NCBI GenBank assembly: GCA_030425705.1
Contig: JAUHZU010000011.1
Coordinates: 96,875-160,874 of the forward strand
Direction: 5' to 3'
Origin: Phycisphaerae bacterium
Lineage (GTDB): Bacteria > Planctomycetota > Phycisphaerae > Phycisphaerales > Phycisphaeraceae
Length of the DNA stretch: 64,000 nt
Below, piece after piece: positions 28,825 through 38,272 of the stretch (position 1 is the stretch's first letter; every line of letters begins with the position of its first letter). The position numbers were made by a program, and so were the translations under genes. A model generated the notes under the pieces. That model ran no database searches and had not been told where the DNA came from. It saw nothing but the letters and a program-made list of their open reading frames with translations.

Positions 28825-30234
28825 CTAATGCGCCTCGGCCGACCCGCTTTTACCGGCCAAACCGTAGCGTTTGAGCAGCGGGCCGACGGTCAGCCCGCCA
28901 ACAAGGATGGAGAACGCGACGACGACGTAGGCCATGGTCAGCAGGGCGTTTCCGGCCGTGGTGTCTTGTTCAGTGCCGTGGCTCAGCCCATCCATGAGCG
29001 ACAGCGCCATCGCGATCGAGATCCCGCCGCGCAGCCCGCCCCAGGTGATGACCTTCACCGCGTGAGGCGAGAAGTCCCGCTTGCGGCGGAGCATGCTCAC
29101 GACCCCACCCACAGAGATGAACCGCGCCAGCAGCGCCGCGGGCACCGCCAGCGCCCCGGCCAGGAGGTACCTGCCTTCAAACGAAAGCACCAGCACCTCG
29201 AGCCCGATGAGCACAAACAACACCGCGTTGAGCAGTTCGTCGATCAGCTCCCAGAAGGTGTCGAGGTGGTCGCGCGTCTTGTCGGACATCGCCAGCGCCC
29301 GGCCGTGGTTGCCCAGCAGCAGCCCCGCGACGACCATCGCCAGCGGGCCGGAGACGTGCAGCTTGTACGCCAGCGCGTACCCGCCGGTGACGACGGCGAG
29401 GGATAGCAGGATCTCCGTCGTGTAGTGGTCGATCGATCGGATCAGCGCGAACGCGATAAGGCCGAGCACCAGCCCGAAGAGGATGCCGCCGCCGGCTTCG
29501 AGTGCGAAAAGCTCGGCCACGTCCAACGCGGAGGTTTCTCCGGCCGCTTCGGCATGGTCATCCGCATCGTGCGTGTCGGCTCCCTGATGTTCGGCGTCGG
29601 TCGACGCCGACACTTGCGCGTGCGGGTCGTGGGACCGCTCCTCATGACCGCCGTGCCCGCCGCCCAGACCCGCGATCCCCATCAGCGCGATGAACACGAC
29701 CACGCCGACGCCGTCGTTGAACAGCGATTCGCCGGCGATTTTGGTTTCCAGCGACTTCGGCGCGCCGAGTTTCTTTACGATCGACAGCACCGCGATCGGG
29801 TCGGTTGGCGCGATGACGCTGCCGAAGATCAGGCAGTGCAGGAACCGCACCTCGATGCCCAGGAGTTGGGTGATCCCGTAGGCGAACGAGCCGACCAGGA
29901 ACGTCGTCACCAGGACGCCGATCGTCGCGAGCAGGGCGATGACGAGCTTCTGCTGCTTCAGGTCGCTGAGGTTGACGTGCAGCGCCCCGGCGAAGAGCAG
30001 GTAGCCCAGCATGCCGTGCATCAGCGTCTGGTTGAAGTCGATCGACCCGATGAGGTTCTGCGCGGCGTCGATGGCGGGGGGGTAGAACCGGCCGATCACC
30101 AGCACCGCGACGGCGTGCAGCAGCGCGAGTAGCATCAGACCGACCGTCGTCGGGAGCTTCAGCAGCTTGTGGTTCACGTATGCCAGACCCGCCGCCAGCG
30201 CGACCAGCACGCCCATGATGTCGATCAGTCCCAT
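28825..30234 (-). CDS. Na+/H+ antiporter, CPA1/NhaP type, with His-rich loop
   Basis: A 469-residue sodium/proton antiporter with about 12 membrane helices. Typical sequences are SVIAPTDPIAVLSIVKKLGAP (the TDP/ND-type ion-binding region), ESLFNDGVGVVVFIALM (ND motif) and the C-terminal WGGLRGGISIAMALSL. Between these lies an approximately 45-residue hydrophilic loop (about residues 200-245) rich in His and Asp, which could bind metal or sense pH. The ATG giving MGLIDIMGVLVALAAG was chosen because upstream in-frame sequence is GC-driven and not membrane-like. It diverges from the coiled-coil gene at 30419. Confidence 0.9.
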   Translation of the reverse strand: MGLIDIMGVLVALAAGLAYVNHKLLKLPTTVGLMLLALLHAVAVLVIGRFYPPAIDAAQNLIGSIDFNQTLMHGMLGYLLFAGALHVNLSDLKQQKLVIALLATIGVLVTTFLVGSFAYGITQLLGIEVRFLHCLIFGSVIAPTDPIAVLSIVKKLGAPKSLETKIAGESLFNDGVGVVVFIALMGIAGLGGGHGGHEERSHDPHAQVSASTDAEHQGADTHDADDHAEAAGETSALDVAELFALEAGGGILFGLVLGLIAFALIRSIDHYTTEILLSLAVVTGGYALAYKLHVSGPLAMVVAGLLLGNHGRALAMSDKTRDHLDTFWELIDELLNAVLFVLIGLEVLVLSFEGRYLLAGALAVPAALLARFISVGGVVSMLRRKRDFSPHAVKVITWGGLRGGISIAMALSLMDGLSHGTEQDTTAGNALLTMAYVVVAFSILVGGLTVGPLLKRYGLAGKSGSAEAH

Positions 30235-30418
30235 TGCGATCGGTTCCTCGTATGCCCGATAACACCGGCCCGGTCGGCACGCTACGACGCGTGTTGGTGG
30301 CGCGTGGAGCGCCGGGCCATTCGGGCTTGCACCCCGCCGGGCCCTAGGGCCGATATCCGTATCGTCCAAACCCCCGCGCCGCCCCGAACCTCTCGCCCGA
30401 ACGAACGCGGAGCCCACA

Positions 30419-31330
30419 GTGTCCCACGAATCACCCGCCCTTGCCTCCCCGCCCGACACGACCCGCGCCCTGACGGACGCGCTGCACGCCGCCGCCGACC
30501 GCGCCCGCGACGAACGCGTCCGACTCGCCCGGGCCCTCCGCCTCGCCGGCCGACCGGCGCCCGACAGCCACTGCCCGGCCGACGACCCCGCGCCCCCGGC
30601 GCCACCCCAGCCACCGACCCCTGCCGCGGTTAACGCCGCCAAGCTCGCCCAGCACCTCCAGCAGCTCGACGCCGTCATCCGCGACCGGCTCAAGACCCTC
30701 AACCAGACCCAGGCCCGCATCGACGAGGGCGAACGCCGGCTGGTCACGCTCGAACGCGCCATCCAACAGGCCACCCAGCGCTTCACCGAGCACCTGCAGC
30801 AGGCCAGCCGGCTGGTCGAGCCGCAGGCCACCGCGTCATCAACGCCCTCGGTTGATTCGCCAGTTCCGCTGCCCGATGGGGCGGCTGTCACACAACGGCT
30901 GGAGGAACTGACCCGGCTGGACAAGTCGATCGATCAGCGCGTCGCACGGCTGCAGCAGATGCACAAGCAGGCAGGCGAGATCGTTGAGCGTGTGCTCACC
31001 CACGCCGTCGGTGAGGTCGAGGACAAGGCCGCCAAGCTCGCGGCCCCGATCCAGGCCGAGGTCGAACGGCTTCTCACGCAGCAGACCAAGCGTGCCGAGG
31101 CCGAGCTGGCCCGGCGGATCGCGGCCCTCGAAGAGCAGTCCCGCACCCACCTGCAGCGACAGATGAGCCGGCTCCGCGATGAGGCTATCCGCCTGACGGC
31201 GTCGGCCGAGCCCCCCGAAACCGCCGGCACGATCCACGTCCCCGGCCCCGAAGCGCTCAAGCCGCCGATGCACGCCCTCGCCCAACGGCTGCAGCAGCGC
31301 CAAAACGAGCCAAGCCAGGGCGCGGCCTGA
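30419..31330 (+). CDS. Hypothetical coiled-coil protein
   Basis: A 303-residue, mostly alpha-helical protein rich in A, E, Q and R, with a GTG start. Residues about 70-130, 155-180 and 195-260 have heptad character (LQQLDAVIRDRLKTLNQTQ, RLEELTRLDKSIDQRVARLQ). The N-terminal 65 residues and residues 131-150 are Pro/Ala/Ser-rich linkers. There is no signal peptide or membrane helix, so it is probably cytoplasmic. I do not recognise a family. It ends 27 bases before the convergent zinc-ribbon membrane protein gene. Confidence 0.65.
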   Translation: MSHESPALASPPDTTRALTDALHAAADRARDERVRLARALRLAGRPAPDSHCPADDPAPPAPPQPPTPAAVNAAKLAQHLQQLDAVIRDRLKTLNQTQARIDEGERRLVTLERAIQQATQRFTEHLQQASRLVEPQATASSTPSVDSPVPLPDGAAVTQRLEELTRLDKSIDQRVARLQQMHKQAGEIVERVLTHAVGEVEDKAAKLAAPIQAEVERLLTQQTKRAEAELARRIAALEEQSRTHLQRQMSRLRDEAIRLTASAEPPETAGTIHVPGPEALKPPMHALAQRLQQRQNEPSQGAA

Positions 31331-31357
31331 ACTCTGGCGAGATACCACGGCCAACGC

Positions 31358-31816
31358 CTACGGCTGGTCACCGGTCACCGGGTCCACATCTGAAGGCGAC
31401 TCACCCGTATCGTTGTTTGGCTGTCCCTGCGAAGACGGGGTGCTCTGCGGTGCCGGCACCGCCTGGACCGGCGCGGAATGCACTGTGGTCGAACTCAACG
31501 CCAAGTAGCTGAACGCCATCAGCCCGCAGCAGGACAGCAGCAGGACGGTGCAGACCGAGACCAGCACAATGCCTAGGGTGCGCTTGCCCGACGAGCCGCC
31601 GCGCGCGATGCCCGCCTCACGCAGGTCCGCCCCGCACTCGGGGCAGGCGAGCTGCTGCAGCCCTCGCACTGCATACCCGCATCGGCCGCATGCCATCTCG
31701 CCGGCCGGCCCCTTCCGCCCGCCGATCACGATCAGGACGATGCCCACCACCAGGCCGCCGAGCACCAGCACGAGCAGCAGGAGCGTGAAAAGCGAGGCGA
31801 TGCTGGCGGATCCCAT
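31358..31816 (-). CDS. Small zinc-ribbon membrane protein
   Basis: A 152-residue protein. An N-terminal membrane helix (ASLFTLLLLVLVLGGLVVGI) is followed by a zinc ribbon (CGRCGYAVRGLQQLACPECG, about residues 42-61), a second helix (LGIVLVSVCTVLLLSCCGLM, about 80-99) and a Pro/Ser/Asp-rich tail. The start at MGSASIAS was chosen because the hydrophobic helix begins there; upstream in-frame sequence looks non-coding. Function unknown; similar small zinc-ribbon membrane proteins are common in planctomycetes. Confidence 0.7.
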   Translation of the reverse strand: MGSASIASLFTLLLLVLVLGGLVVGIVLIVIGGRKGPAGEMACGRCGYAVRGLQQLACPECGADLREAGIARGGSSGKRTLGIVLVSVCTVLLLSCCGLMAFSYLALSSTTVHSAPVQAVPAPQSTPSSQGQPNNDTGESPSDVDPVTGDQP

Positions 31817-31922
31817 GCAGACGTCTCCGTAGGGTGAGGCGATCGGCCGAACCCACAGCTTACCAGCCGCCCCGCGCGGCGCGGTATAGTCCTCGGTTCC
31901 CCCGCCACCAAGGAACCCGACG

Positions 31923-33350
31923 ATGCCCGACGCCGCCACCCCCGGCAAGACCCGGATCGAGAAAGACTCCATGGGCGAGATGCCCGTCCCCGCCGATGCG
32001 CTGTACGGCGCCAGCACCGCCCGGGCCGTCGCCAACTTCCCCATCGCCAACCGCCCGCTGCCCCCGGCCGTGATCCACGCCTTCGGCCACCTCAAGGCCG
32101 CGTGCGCCCAGGCCAACAAAGACCTCGGCAAGCTCGAGGCCAAGCTCGCCGACGCCATCATCGCCGCCGCCGACGAGGTCGCCCAGGGCAAGCACGACGC
32201 CCACTTCCCCGTCGACGTCTACCAGACCGGCAGCGGCACCAGCACCAACATGAACGCCAACGAGGTCATCGCCTCGGTCGCCAACGACAAGCTCGGCCTG
32301 GGCGCAACGACCAAGGCCGAGGGGGGCGTCCACCCCAACGACCACGTCAACATGGGGCAGAGTAGTAACGACACATTCCCGACGGCGATGCATATCGCCG
32401 GTGCGATGGCGACTCGGCGGAAGCTTGAGCCCGCGTTGCAGAACCTGCAATCCGCGCTGGGGAATAAAGCCACGGCGTGGGACGCCATCCTGAAGACCGG
32501 TCGGACACACCTGATGGATGCGACACCCATCCGGCTTGGGCAGGTGTTCGCAGGGTACGCCAGGCAGGCTTGGCAAGGGCATGCCAACGCCACCTACGCA
32601 ACAAAGTGTATGTGCGACGACCTAGAGATTGGCGGCACTGCGGTTGGGACAGGCATTAACACCCACCCGAGTTTTGCTGCAAAAGTGTGTGCAACCCTCT
32701 CACAGCGATTGGATATCAAGTTCGCAGAAGCCGAAGTCCACACCGAAGCCCAGGCCGCAAAAGATGCTTTTGTCGAGGCCCACGGCCACCTGAAAACCAT
32801 CGCCGTCTCCCTGTCCAAGATCGCCAACGACATCCGCCACCTCGGCTCCGGCCCGCGCTGCGGGATCGGGGAACTTGTCCTGCCCGCGATCCAGCCCGGG
32901 TCGTCGATCATGCCCGGCAAGGTCAACCCCGTGGTCTGCGAGTCCGTCATGCAGGTCTGCTGCCGGGTCATCGGCAACGACGCGACCGTCACCACCGCGG
33001 GCCTCGGCGGCGTCGGCTCGATCTTCGAGCTCAACGTCGCCATGCCCGTCATGATCGACGCCTTCCTCGAGTCGGTCACGCTGCTCTCCAACGTCTGCAA
33101 CGTCTTCGTGGACAAGCTGCTGGTGGGGCTCGAGGTCAACGAGCAGCGATGCGCCGAGCTGCTCGACGCGTCGCTGATGACCATCACCGCGCTCGCCCCC
33201 GAGATCGGCTACGACAAGTGCAGCGCGTTGGCCAAGCAGGCCCACAAGGAAGGCAAGACCATCAAGCAACTCGTCGGGGAGCTGGACCTCATGCCCGCCG
33301 AGCGGCTCAACGAGCTGATGGACTACGACAGCATGACCCGCCCGGGCTAG
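31923..33350 (+). CDS. fumC: Class II fumarate hydratase
   Basis: FumC interconverts fumarate and malate in the TCA cycle. The 475-residue product carries GSGTSTNMNANEVIAS, VNMGQSSNDTFPTAMHI, TGRTHLMDATPI and the superfamily signature GSSIMPGKVNPV with its catalytic serine. Length is standard. The middle third of the gene (about 32340-32770) uses clearly different codons from the flanks (see findings). An MFS gene starts 12 bases downstream and probably shares the transcript. Confidence 0.96.
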   Translation: MPDAATPGKTRIEKDSMGEMPVPADALYGASTARAVANFPIANRPLPPAVIHAFGHLKAACAQANKDLGKLEAKLADAIIAAADEVAQGKHDAHFPVDVYQTGSGTSTNMNANEVIASVANDKLGLGATTKAEGGVHPNDHVNMGQSSNDTFPTAMHIAGAMATRRKLEPALQNLQSALGNKATAWDAILKTGRTHLMDATPIRLGQVFAGYARQAWQGHANATYATKCMCDDLEIGGTAVGTGINTHPSFAAKVCATLSQRLDIKFAEAEVHTEAQAAKDAFVEAHGHLKTIAVSLSKIANDIRHLGSGPRCGIGELVLPAIQPGSSIMPGKVNPVVCESVMQVCCRVIGNDATVTTAGLGGVGSIFELNVAMPVMIDAFLESVTLLSNVCNVFVDKLLVGLEVNEQRCAELLDASLMTITALAPEIGYDKCSALAKQAHKEGKTIKQLVGELDLMPAERLNELMDYDSMTRPG

Positions 33351-33362
33351 GGTTGTGTCCCG

Positions 33363-34745
33363 ATGACTGCACGCCTCAAACGTGTCTACCTCCGGCTGGT
33401 CTTCGGAACGCCGGCCCAGCGGACGCAGGTCAGCGAGCTGCGGCGGTCGCTGCACGTCTCGACGGTCGAGGGCATCTTCGCCACCGTCCACCTCGCGCTG
33501 ACGTCGGGGCTGTTCCTCACCAACTACGCGATCACGCTGGGGTGCCCGGACTGGCTGCTGGGGGTGATCGACGCGCTGCCGTTCCTCTGCACGGGGTTCG
33601 CATTCCTCTCGCCGATGCTGGTCCGCCGGATGCGGTCGCGCAAGCGGGTGGTGGTGGGGTTCGCGCTGGCGCACCGCGCGGCGTGGCTGGCGCTGGCGGT
33701 GCTGCTGTTCGTAGACCTCGCGCCACAGGTGAAGCAGGCCCTGCTGGTGCTGACGCTGTTGCTGTCGAACGCCGCCGCGGTCGTGGCGGGCAACGCCTGG
33801 CTGGCGTGGATGGCGGACCTGGTGCCGCCAGCGATCCGGGGCAGCTACTACGGCCGACGCAACGCGGCGCTGGGCGCGGTCTCGCTTTCCATGCTGCTGG
33901 CCGGGTCGTACGTGCTGACGCTGTTCGAGCAGCACGGCCGGATCGAGACCGGCTTCGCGGTGTGCTTCGTGTTCGCGGTGGTGTCGGCGCTGGTCGCGGC
34001 GCGCACGCTTGGGCGGCAGCTCGAGCCGGGCGTGCCGGCTGCTCACCCCGGGCGGACACTGCGCGAGACGTTCGGCGCGGTCTGGCGGACACCGGGCGTC
34101 CCGCAGGCGGCGCGGTTCATCCTGACGTGGCAGTTCTGCATCGGGCTGAGTGCCGCGTACTTCGGGGCACACATGGTGCGGGTGCTGAAGATGTCGCCGT
34201 TCGAGATGGGGCTGTTCGGCGTGGTGACGTCGGTGAGCGCGCTGCTGGCGATGCCGACCTGGGGCCGGCTGGACCGCCGGCTGGGCAGCGTCGCGGTGCT
34301 GTCGGGCAGCGGGTTGCTGATCGGGCTGCACATCCTGCCGTGGCTGGCGTCGAGCGAGGCCGTGGTCTGGCCGGTCTACGCGGTGGGCGTGCTGGGCGGC
34401 TTCGCCTGGGCGGGGTTCAACCTGAGCTGGTTCAACTACACGCAGTCCCTGGGGCCGGCCGAGCTTCGTCAGCACACGTTCGGGGTGATCGGATTTTTCC
34501 AGGGTTCCGCGTTCTTCGTCGGATCGATCCTCGGGGGCATCGTGCTGGCGGTGTTGCCCGACCGGCTGCTGCCGTGGGAGCTAGGCCCCTGGACGTTCGT
34601 CAACTACTTTCTGCTGTTCGCGCTGAGCGCGGGCGGGCGGCTCGCGTCGCTGGGCCTGCTGCCGCGCACAGGGCAGGGCGGGCCCTGGCGCTGCTGCGCC
34701 CGGATCGCCGCTGCGTGGTTCGGCCGATCGCGCCGGGGGCGTTGA
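33363..34745 (+). CDS. MFS-type membrane transporter
   Basis: A 460-residue membrane protein with about 11-12 helices (for example LLGVIDALPFLCTGFAFLSPM, WLALAVLLFVDLAPQ, VWPVYAVGVLGGFAWAGFNL). After helix 4 comes IRGSYYGRRNAALGAVSL, the loop expected between helices of the MFS N-half. The substrate is unknown. It lies 12 bases after fumC, which suggests co-transcription, perhaps with carboxylate transport, but no substrate evidence is visible. Confidence 0.8.
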   Translation: MTARLKRVYLRLVFGTPAQRTQVSELRRSLHVSTVEGIFATVHLALTSGLFLTNYAITLGCPDWLLGVIDALPFLCTGFAFLSPMLVRRMRSRKRVVVGFALAHRAAWLALAVLLFVDLAPQVKQALLVLTLLLSNAAAVVAGNAWLAWMADLVPPAIRGSYYGRRNAALGAVSLSMLLAGSYVLTLFEQHGRIETGFAVCFVFAVVSALVAARTLGRQLEPGVPAAHPGRTLRETFGAVWRTPGVPQAARFILTWQFCIGLSAAYFGAHMVRVLKMSPFEMGLFGVVTSVSALLAMPTWGRLDRRLGSVAVLSGSGLLIGLHILPWLASSEAVVWPVYAVGVLGGFAWAGFNLSWFNYTQSLGPAELRQHTFGVIGFFQGSAFFVGSILGGIVLAVLPDRLLPWELGPWTFVNYFLLFALSAGGRLASLGLLPRTGQGGPWRCCARIAAAWFGRSRRGR

Positions 34746-34852
34746 GGTTTTGAGGCCCGGGGCTTTGCTGGTACGCTAACACGCTGTGGGGTGTCTCGGG
34801 CCATGTCTTTTTTGCCGCGTCACCATCCGTTTCCACCGCTCGGGAATCCGCG

Positions 34853-37570
34853 ATGTCTGTCCGCTGCCCGCACTGTGAGCACAAGTTCGCCCTGAAAGCG
34901 GCGGCGGGGGTGTACCAGCCCAAGTGCCCGGACTGCGGGCAGCAGTTCGCGATCGCGATCCCTAGGGAGATTGGCGGGCGGGTCGTCTCCGCCAAGTCAT
35001 TGGACCACCTCAAGCGCTACCTCGCGAAGCAGAAGCAGCAGGCGGCGGGGCGGTCGCAGGCGGGCACCACGCCGCCGGCCGATGCGCCGACGGTGGCTTC
35101 CGCACCCGCCGAGATGCCGACCGTCGCGTCGGCACCCGCCGACCAGCCCACGATGGCGGCGCCGCTCGCGCCGTCGCGCGAGCACGACCCCCTGGCGACC
35201 GTTGCAACACCTGCTGGGTCCGGCGCTGCCGAGCCGGGCCCGGGCCACGGGGTGCAGGGCCAGCCGATGGGCCGGATGGATGGCTACGAGCTGTTGCGCG
35301 AGCTAGGGCGTGGCGGCATGGGCTGCGTCTACCTCGCCCGGCAGGTGTCACTGGACCGGCATGTCGCGGTCAAGACGATCGCGCCACAGCTCGCGCAGAG
35401 CCCGGCGTTTCTCTCGCGCTTTGTCCGCGAGGCCTTCGCCGTCGCGCAGCTCTCGCACCACAACGTCGTGCAGATCCACGACGTCGGGCAGGACGAGACG
35501 CAGCACTACTTCAGCATGGAGTACGTCCCGGGCAAGACGCTCTCCGACCTGGTGAAAGAACAGGGCCCGCTGGACCCGGGGCAGGCGGCGACACACACGC
35601 TGCACGCCGCGCGCGGGCTGGCCTTTGCCCACGAGCACCACATGGTGCACCGCGACGTCAAGCCCGCGAACCTGCTGGTCAATGATCAGGGCCTGGTCAA
35701 GGTCACGGACCTGGGGCTGGTCAAGACGGCCGAGGGCGACGGCGGGACCCGCGCCGAGTTGAAGCAGGCCGGCCAAGGGCAGACCGGCGGCGGCGACCCG
35801 ACCGCGACGCGTCCCGCGGCGGCAATGGGCACGCCAGCGTTCATGCCCCCCGAGCAGGCGAAGGACTCTGCGGCGGTAGACGCACGGGCCGACATCTACG
35901 CGCTGGGTGCGACACTGTACTACCTGCTCACCGGGAAGCCGCCGCTGCCCGCACGGTCGGCGGAGGAAGTCCTCAAGCTCCACGCGACCACCACGATCCA
36001 GCCGCCCGAGCAGGCCGCGCCGAAGGTGCCCAAGGCGTTGTCGGTCGTGGTGATGAAGATGCTCGCCAAGCGGCCTGCCGACCGGTACGGGTCGATGGCC
36101 GAGGTCGTCTCGGCGTTGGAGGGGCTCCTGGGGATCGGCTCGGGCCCGTTTACGCCGCGTCCGGAACACGCCGAGGCGATCGAAGACGCCGCAGACGAGT
36201 TCGCAGACAACGGCGCGGCGAAGGCCCGCCGGCTGCTGTTTGGTGCGTTCCACCTCGGTGCGTTGCTCGCGACGATTGTCGGCATTGTCTTGAGCAACTA
36301 CACCCTCACGGGCACCGCCGTCTGGATGTGGGCCTGCACCACGGTTGGTTACCTCGGGCTCTCGGGCCTCCGGCACGGCGGGACGCTCAGCCAGCGTGTC
36401 CGGCAGTACCTGCTTACGCTCGGCTGGCCGCAGTGGGTGATGTTCGTGGTGGGGGTTTTGGCGTTCGGGGCGATGCTGTTTGTGCTGGGCCTGGTGTGGT
36501 GGTACCTCGCGTTCCTGGTGGTGGGGATCGGCTTGGCGGCGGCCGCAGTGTTCGGGCTCGACACGTGGTGCACAAAGCAACGCGAGCCGGTGCTGGCCAG
36601 CGTGCGGCAGATGCTCCGTGAGCTGCGGCTGCGTGGTCTGGAGGAGCGCGCGCTGCGGAAGTTCGTCTGCGCCTACGCGGGGCGGCGGTGGGAGGGGTTG
36701 TACGAGGCCCTGTTCGGGTACGAGGCGAAGCGCGAAGCCCGCAAGCAGTGGGGCTACGGCGAAGACGGCAAGGCCCGCCCGCGCTACGGGGCGTGGCGGG
36801 ACGGGATCATCGACTGGCTCGAGCGGGCGCAGTCGGCCCGCGAAGACGAACGCCGTCGGCACCAACTCCAACGGGCCGAGATGCAGCGCCTGCGAGCCGA
36901 GGGTGTCGGCGACATGGAGGCGATGGCCAAGTCGCGGCAAGCGGCGCGGGACTGGTTCGACGGGGCCCAGCGATACCGCGCGACCGGCGACCGACAGGTG
37001 CTCGGCGAGATCTACCTCAACCGCGAGATCACGGAGGCCGAAGCCGCCGGGTCGCAGGCCGCCAAGGGGTCGCGCAAGGACGAGTTCATTCCTGACTCCT
37101 GGAAGCTCCGCCGGACCCCGCTCTCCACGCAACTCACGTACTGGCTCTTTGCCGGCCGGGCACGCGCGGCGGTGGGCGGGGTGATGCTGCTGGTCTGGGC
37201 CTGGTGGGTGAGCACCCAGCACAAGCTCTCGGCGATCCCCGAGGGGATGGGGGTCCTGACCTTCCTGCGCACCCTGCTCAAGGACCAGGTTGACGACCCG
37301 AAAGCGCTGCGCATCGCACCGATCCCTCCGGCGGTGTTCGATGTCCTCTGCAGCCACACCGCGTTGCTCGCGGGGGCGATCCTCGTCTGGGCGGGGCTCT
37401 ACCGCGGGGTCCGGCTGACCTTCTTCCTGCTGCCGATCATCGTCATCCTGCTCCGCGGACCGTTCCTGGGCAACGCGATGTGGGGGCCGATGACACAGCA
37501 GGAATGGGTCGTCCTCGGGGCGCTTGCGATCACGCCGCCGGCCTTCTTCTTCGGCAAGTCCGACTACTGA
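34853..37570 (+). CDS. Ser/Thr protein kinase with N-terminal zinc ribbon and multiple membrane helices
   Basis: A 905-residue Hanks-type kinase. Residues 1-35 form a zinc ribbon (CPHCEHKFALK, CPDCGQQFAI), and about 60-140 is a P/A/T-rich linker. The kinase domain spans about 144-425: glycine loop ELGRGGMGCVYLA, catalytic lysine VAVKTI, HRDVKPANLL and a DLG in place of DFG (VTDLGLVK). The activation segment has a roughly 35-residue Gly/Gln-rich insert before MGTPAFMPPEQ. After it come two membrane-helix pairs (around 460-570), a charged helical region (570-740) and four or five more helices up to the C-terminus. Such domain mixes are common in planctomycetes. Its stop overlaps the convergent gene by 7 bases. 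Substrates are unknown. Confidence 0.88.
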   Translation: MSVRCPHCEHKFALKAAAGVYQPKCPDCGQQFAIAIPREIGGRVVSAKSLDHLKRYLAKQKQQAAGRSQAGTTPPADAPTVASAPAEMPTVASAPADQPTMAAPLAPSREHDPLATVATPAGSGAAEPGPGHGVQGQPMGRMDGYELLRELGRGGMGCVYLARQVSLDRHVAVKTIAPQLAQSPAFLSRFVREAFAVAQLSHHNVVQIHDVGQDETQHYFSMEYVPGKTLSDLVKEQGPLDPGQAATHTLHAARGLAFAHEHHMVHRDVKPANLLVNDQGLVKVTDLGLVKTAEGDGGTRAELKQAGQGQTGGGDPTATRPAAAMGTPAFMPPEQAKDSAAVDARADIYALGATLYYLLTGKPPLPARSAEEVLKLHATTTIQPPEQAAPKVPKALSVVVMKMLAKRPADRYGSMAEVVSALEGLLGIGSGPFTPRPEHAEAIEDAADEFADNGAAKARRLLFGAFHLGALLATIVGIVLSNYTLTGTAVWMWACTTVGYLGLSGLRHGGTLSQRVRQYLLTLGWPQWVMFVVGVLAFGAMLFVLGLVWWYLAFLVVGIGLAAAAVFGLDTWCTKQREPVLASVRQMLRELRLRGLEERALRKFVCAYAGRRWEGLYEALFGYEAKREARKQWGYGEDGKARPRYGAWRDGIIDWLERAQSAREDERRRHQLQRAEMQRLRAEGVGDMEAMAKSRQAARDWFDGAQRYRATGDRQVLGEIYLNREITEAEAAGSQAAKGSRKDEFIPDSWKLRRTPLSTQLTYWLFAGRARAAVGGVMLLVWAWWVSTQHKLSAIPEGMGVLTFLRTLLKDQVDDPKALRIAPIPPAVFDVLCSHTALLAGAILVWAGLYRGVRLTFFLLPIIVILLRGPFLGNAMWGPMTQQEWVVLGALAITPPAFFFGKSDY

Positions 37571-38058
37571 TCCAGGCGGACCTTGACGACGGCCTTGGTC
37601 ACCTCCGCAGCGGTCACGGCCTGCCCCTCGGGCATAAGACCGGGCGCGTGCACATCGTCCGGTAGGAACACCGCGAAGTCGCCCACACGTAGCGGCAGGT
37701 AGCATGGCGGCGGGGCATGCATCGGCGAGGGGGGCTGGTAGAAGCAGGCGTCGCGCTCGACGTCGTAGGCGTCCTTTACCGGGGGTGCGGCAGACGCCGG
37801 CAGCCAGCCGAACCGCTCCTCGCCGGCAAACATGAGTTGGATGTCGGCGTAACGGCGGTGTGATTCCCAGACCACGGGGCGGTCGGGTGACGGCGTGTAG
37901 CGATCGATGATGAGGTCGGCCTTGTGCGGCACGAGCGTCTGCCGACCGGCGGGCAGTACGTCCAGCGGCCCCCGCATGCGGAGCGCGGCGAGGACGCCCG
38001 GCAGACCGGGGATCAGCAGGGCATAGCGGTCGATCAGGTCGAAGCGGTCGTAGATCAT
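37564..38058 (-). CDS. YhcH/YjgK/YiaL-family protein
   Basis: A 164-residue cupin-like protein of the YhcH/YjgK/YiaL (DUF386) family, which also includes the EbgC beta-galactosidase subunit. Typical stretches are WESHRRYADIQLMFAGEERFGW and LRVGDFAVFLPDDVHAPGL, with the histidines and the glutamate that bind metal in the cupin barrel. Members are linked to sugar (often sialic-acid or galactose) metabolism; no such genes adjoin it here. It diverges from the predicted selenoprotein gene at 38273 with a 214-base gap. Confidence 0.85.
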   Translation of the reverse strand: MIYDRFDLIDRYALLIPGLPGVLAALRMRGPLDVLPAGRQTLVPHKADLIIDRYTPSPDRPVVWESHRRYADIQLMFAGEERFGWLPASAAPPVKDAYDVERDACFYQPPSPMHAPPPCYLPLRVGDFAVFLPDDVHAPGLMPEGQAVTAAEVTKAVVKVRLDQ

Positions 38059-38193
38059 GGCCGGAGTGTAGCCGGGCCTGTGTGCTCACGACGGGCGGGT
38101 GAGTCGCCGTCGTTGAGTCCGCTCGTAGTCTGTGCTGAACTCCCCAGCGTGCAAACCTGGCATGGGACTGGAATAGAACGCATTTCTCGCCGG

Positions 38194-38199
38194 TATAAT
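38194..38199 (+). promoter_or_regulatory. Candidate -10 element upstream of the selenoprotein-like tlpA gene
   Basis: A perfect TATAAT, 73 bases before the start codon. No clear TTGACA-type -35 lies 16-18 bases upstream, so this is a partial match only. Confidence 0.45.
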
Positions 38200-38272
38200 G
38201 GATACAGCAAGGTCTCGCCGAGCAGGCGACCCCCACTGTCGGAACACCGACCCTACCCTTAGGAGATTCACA

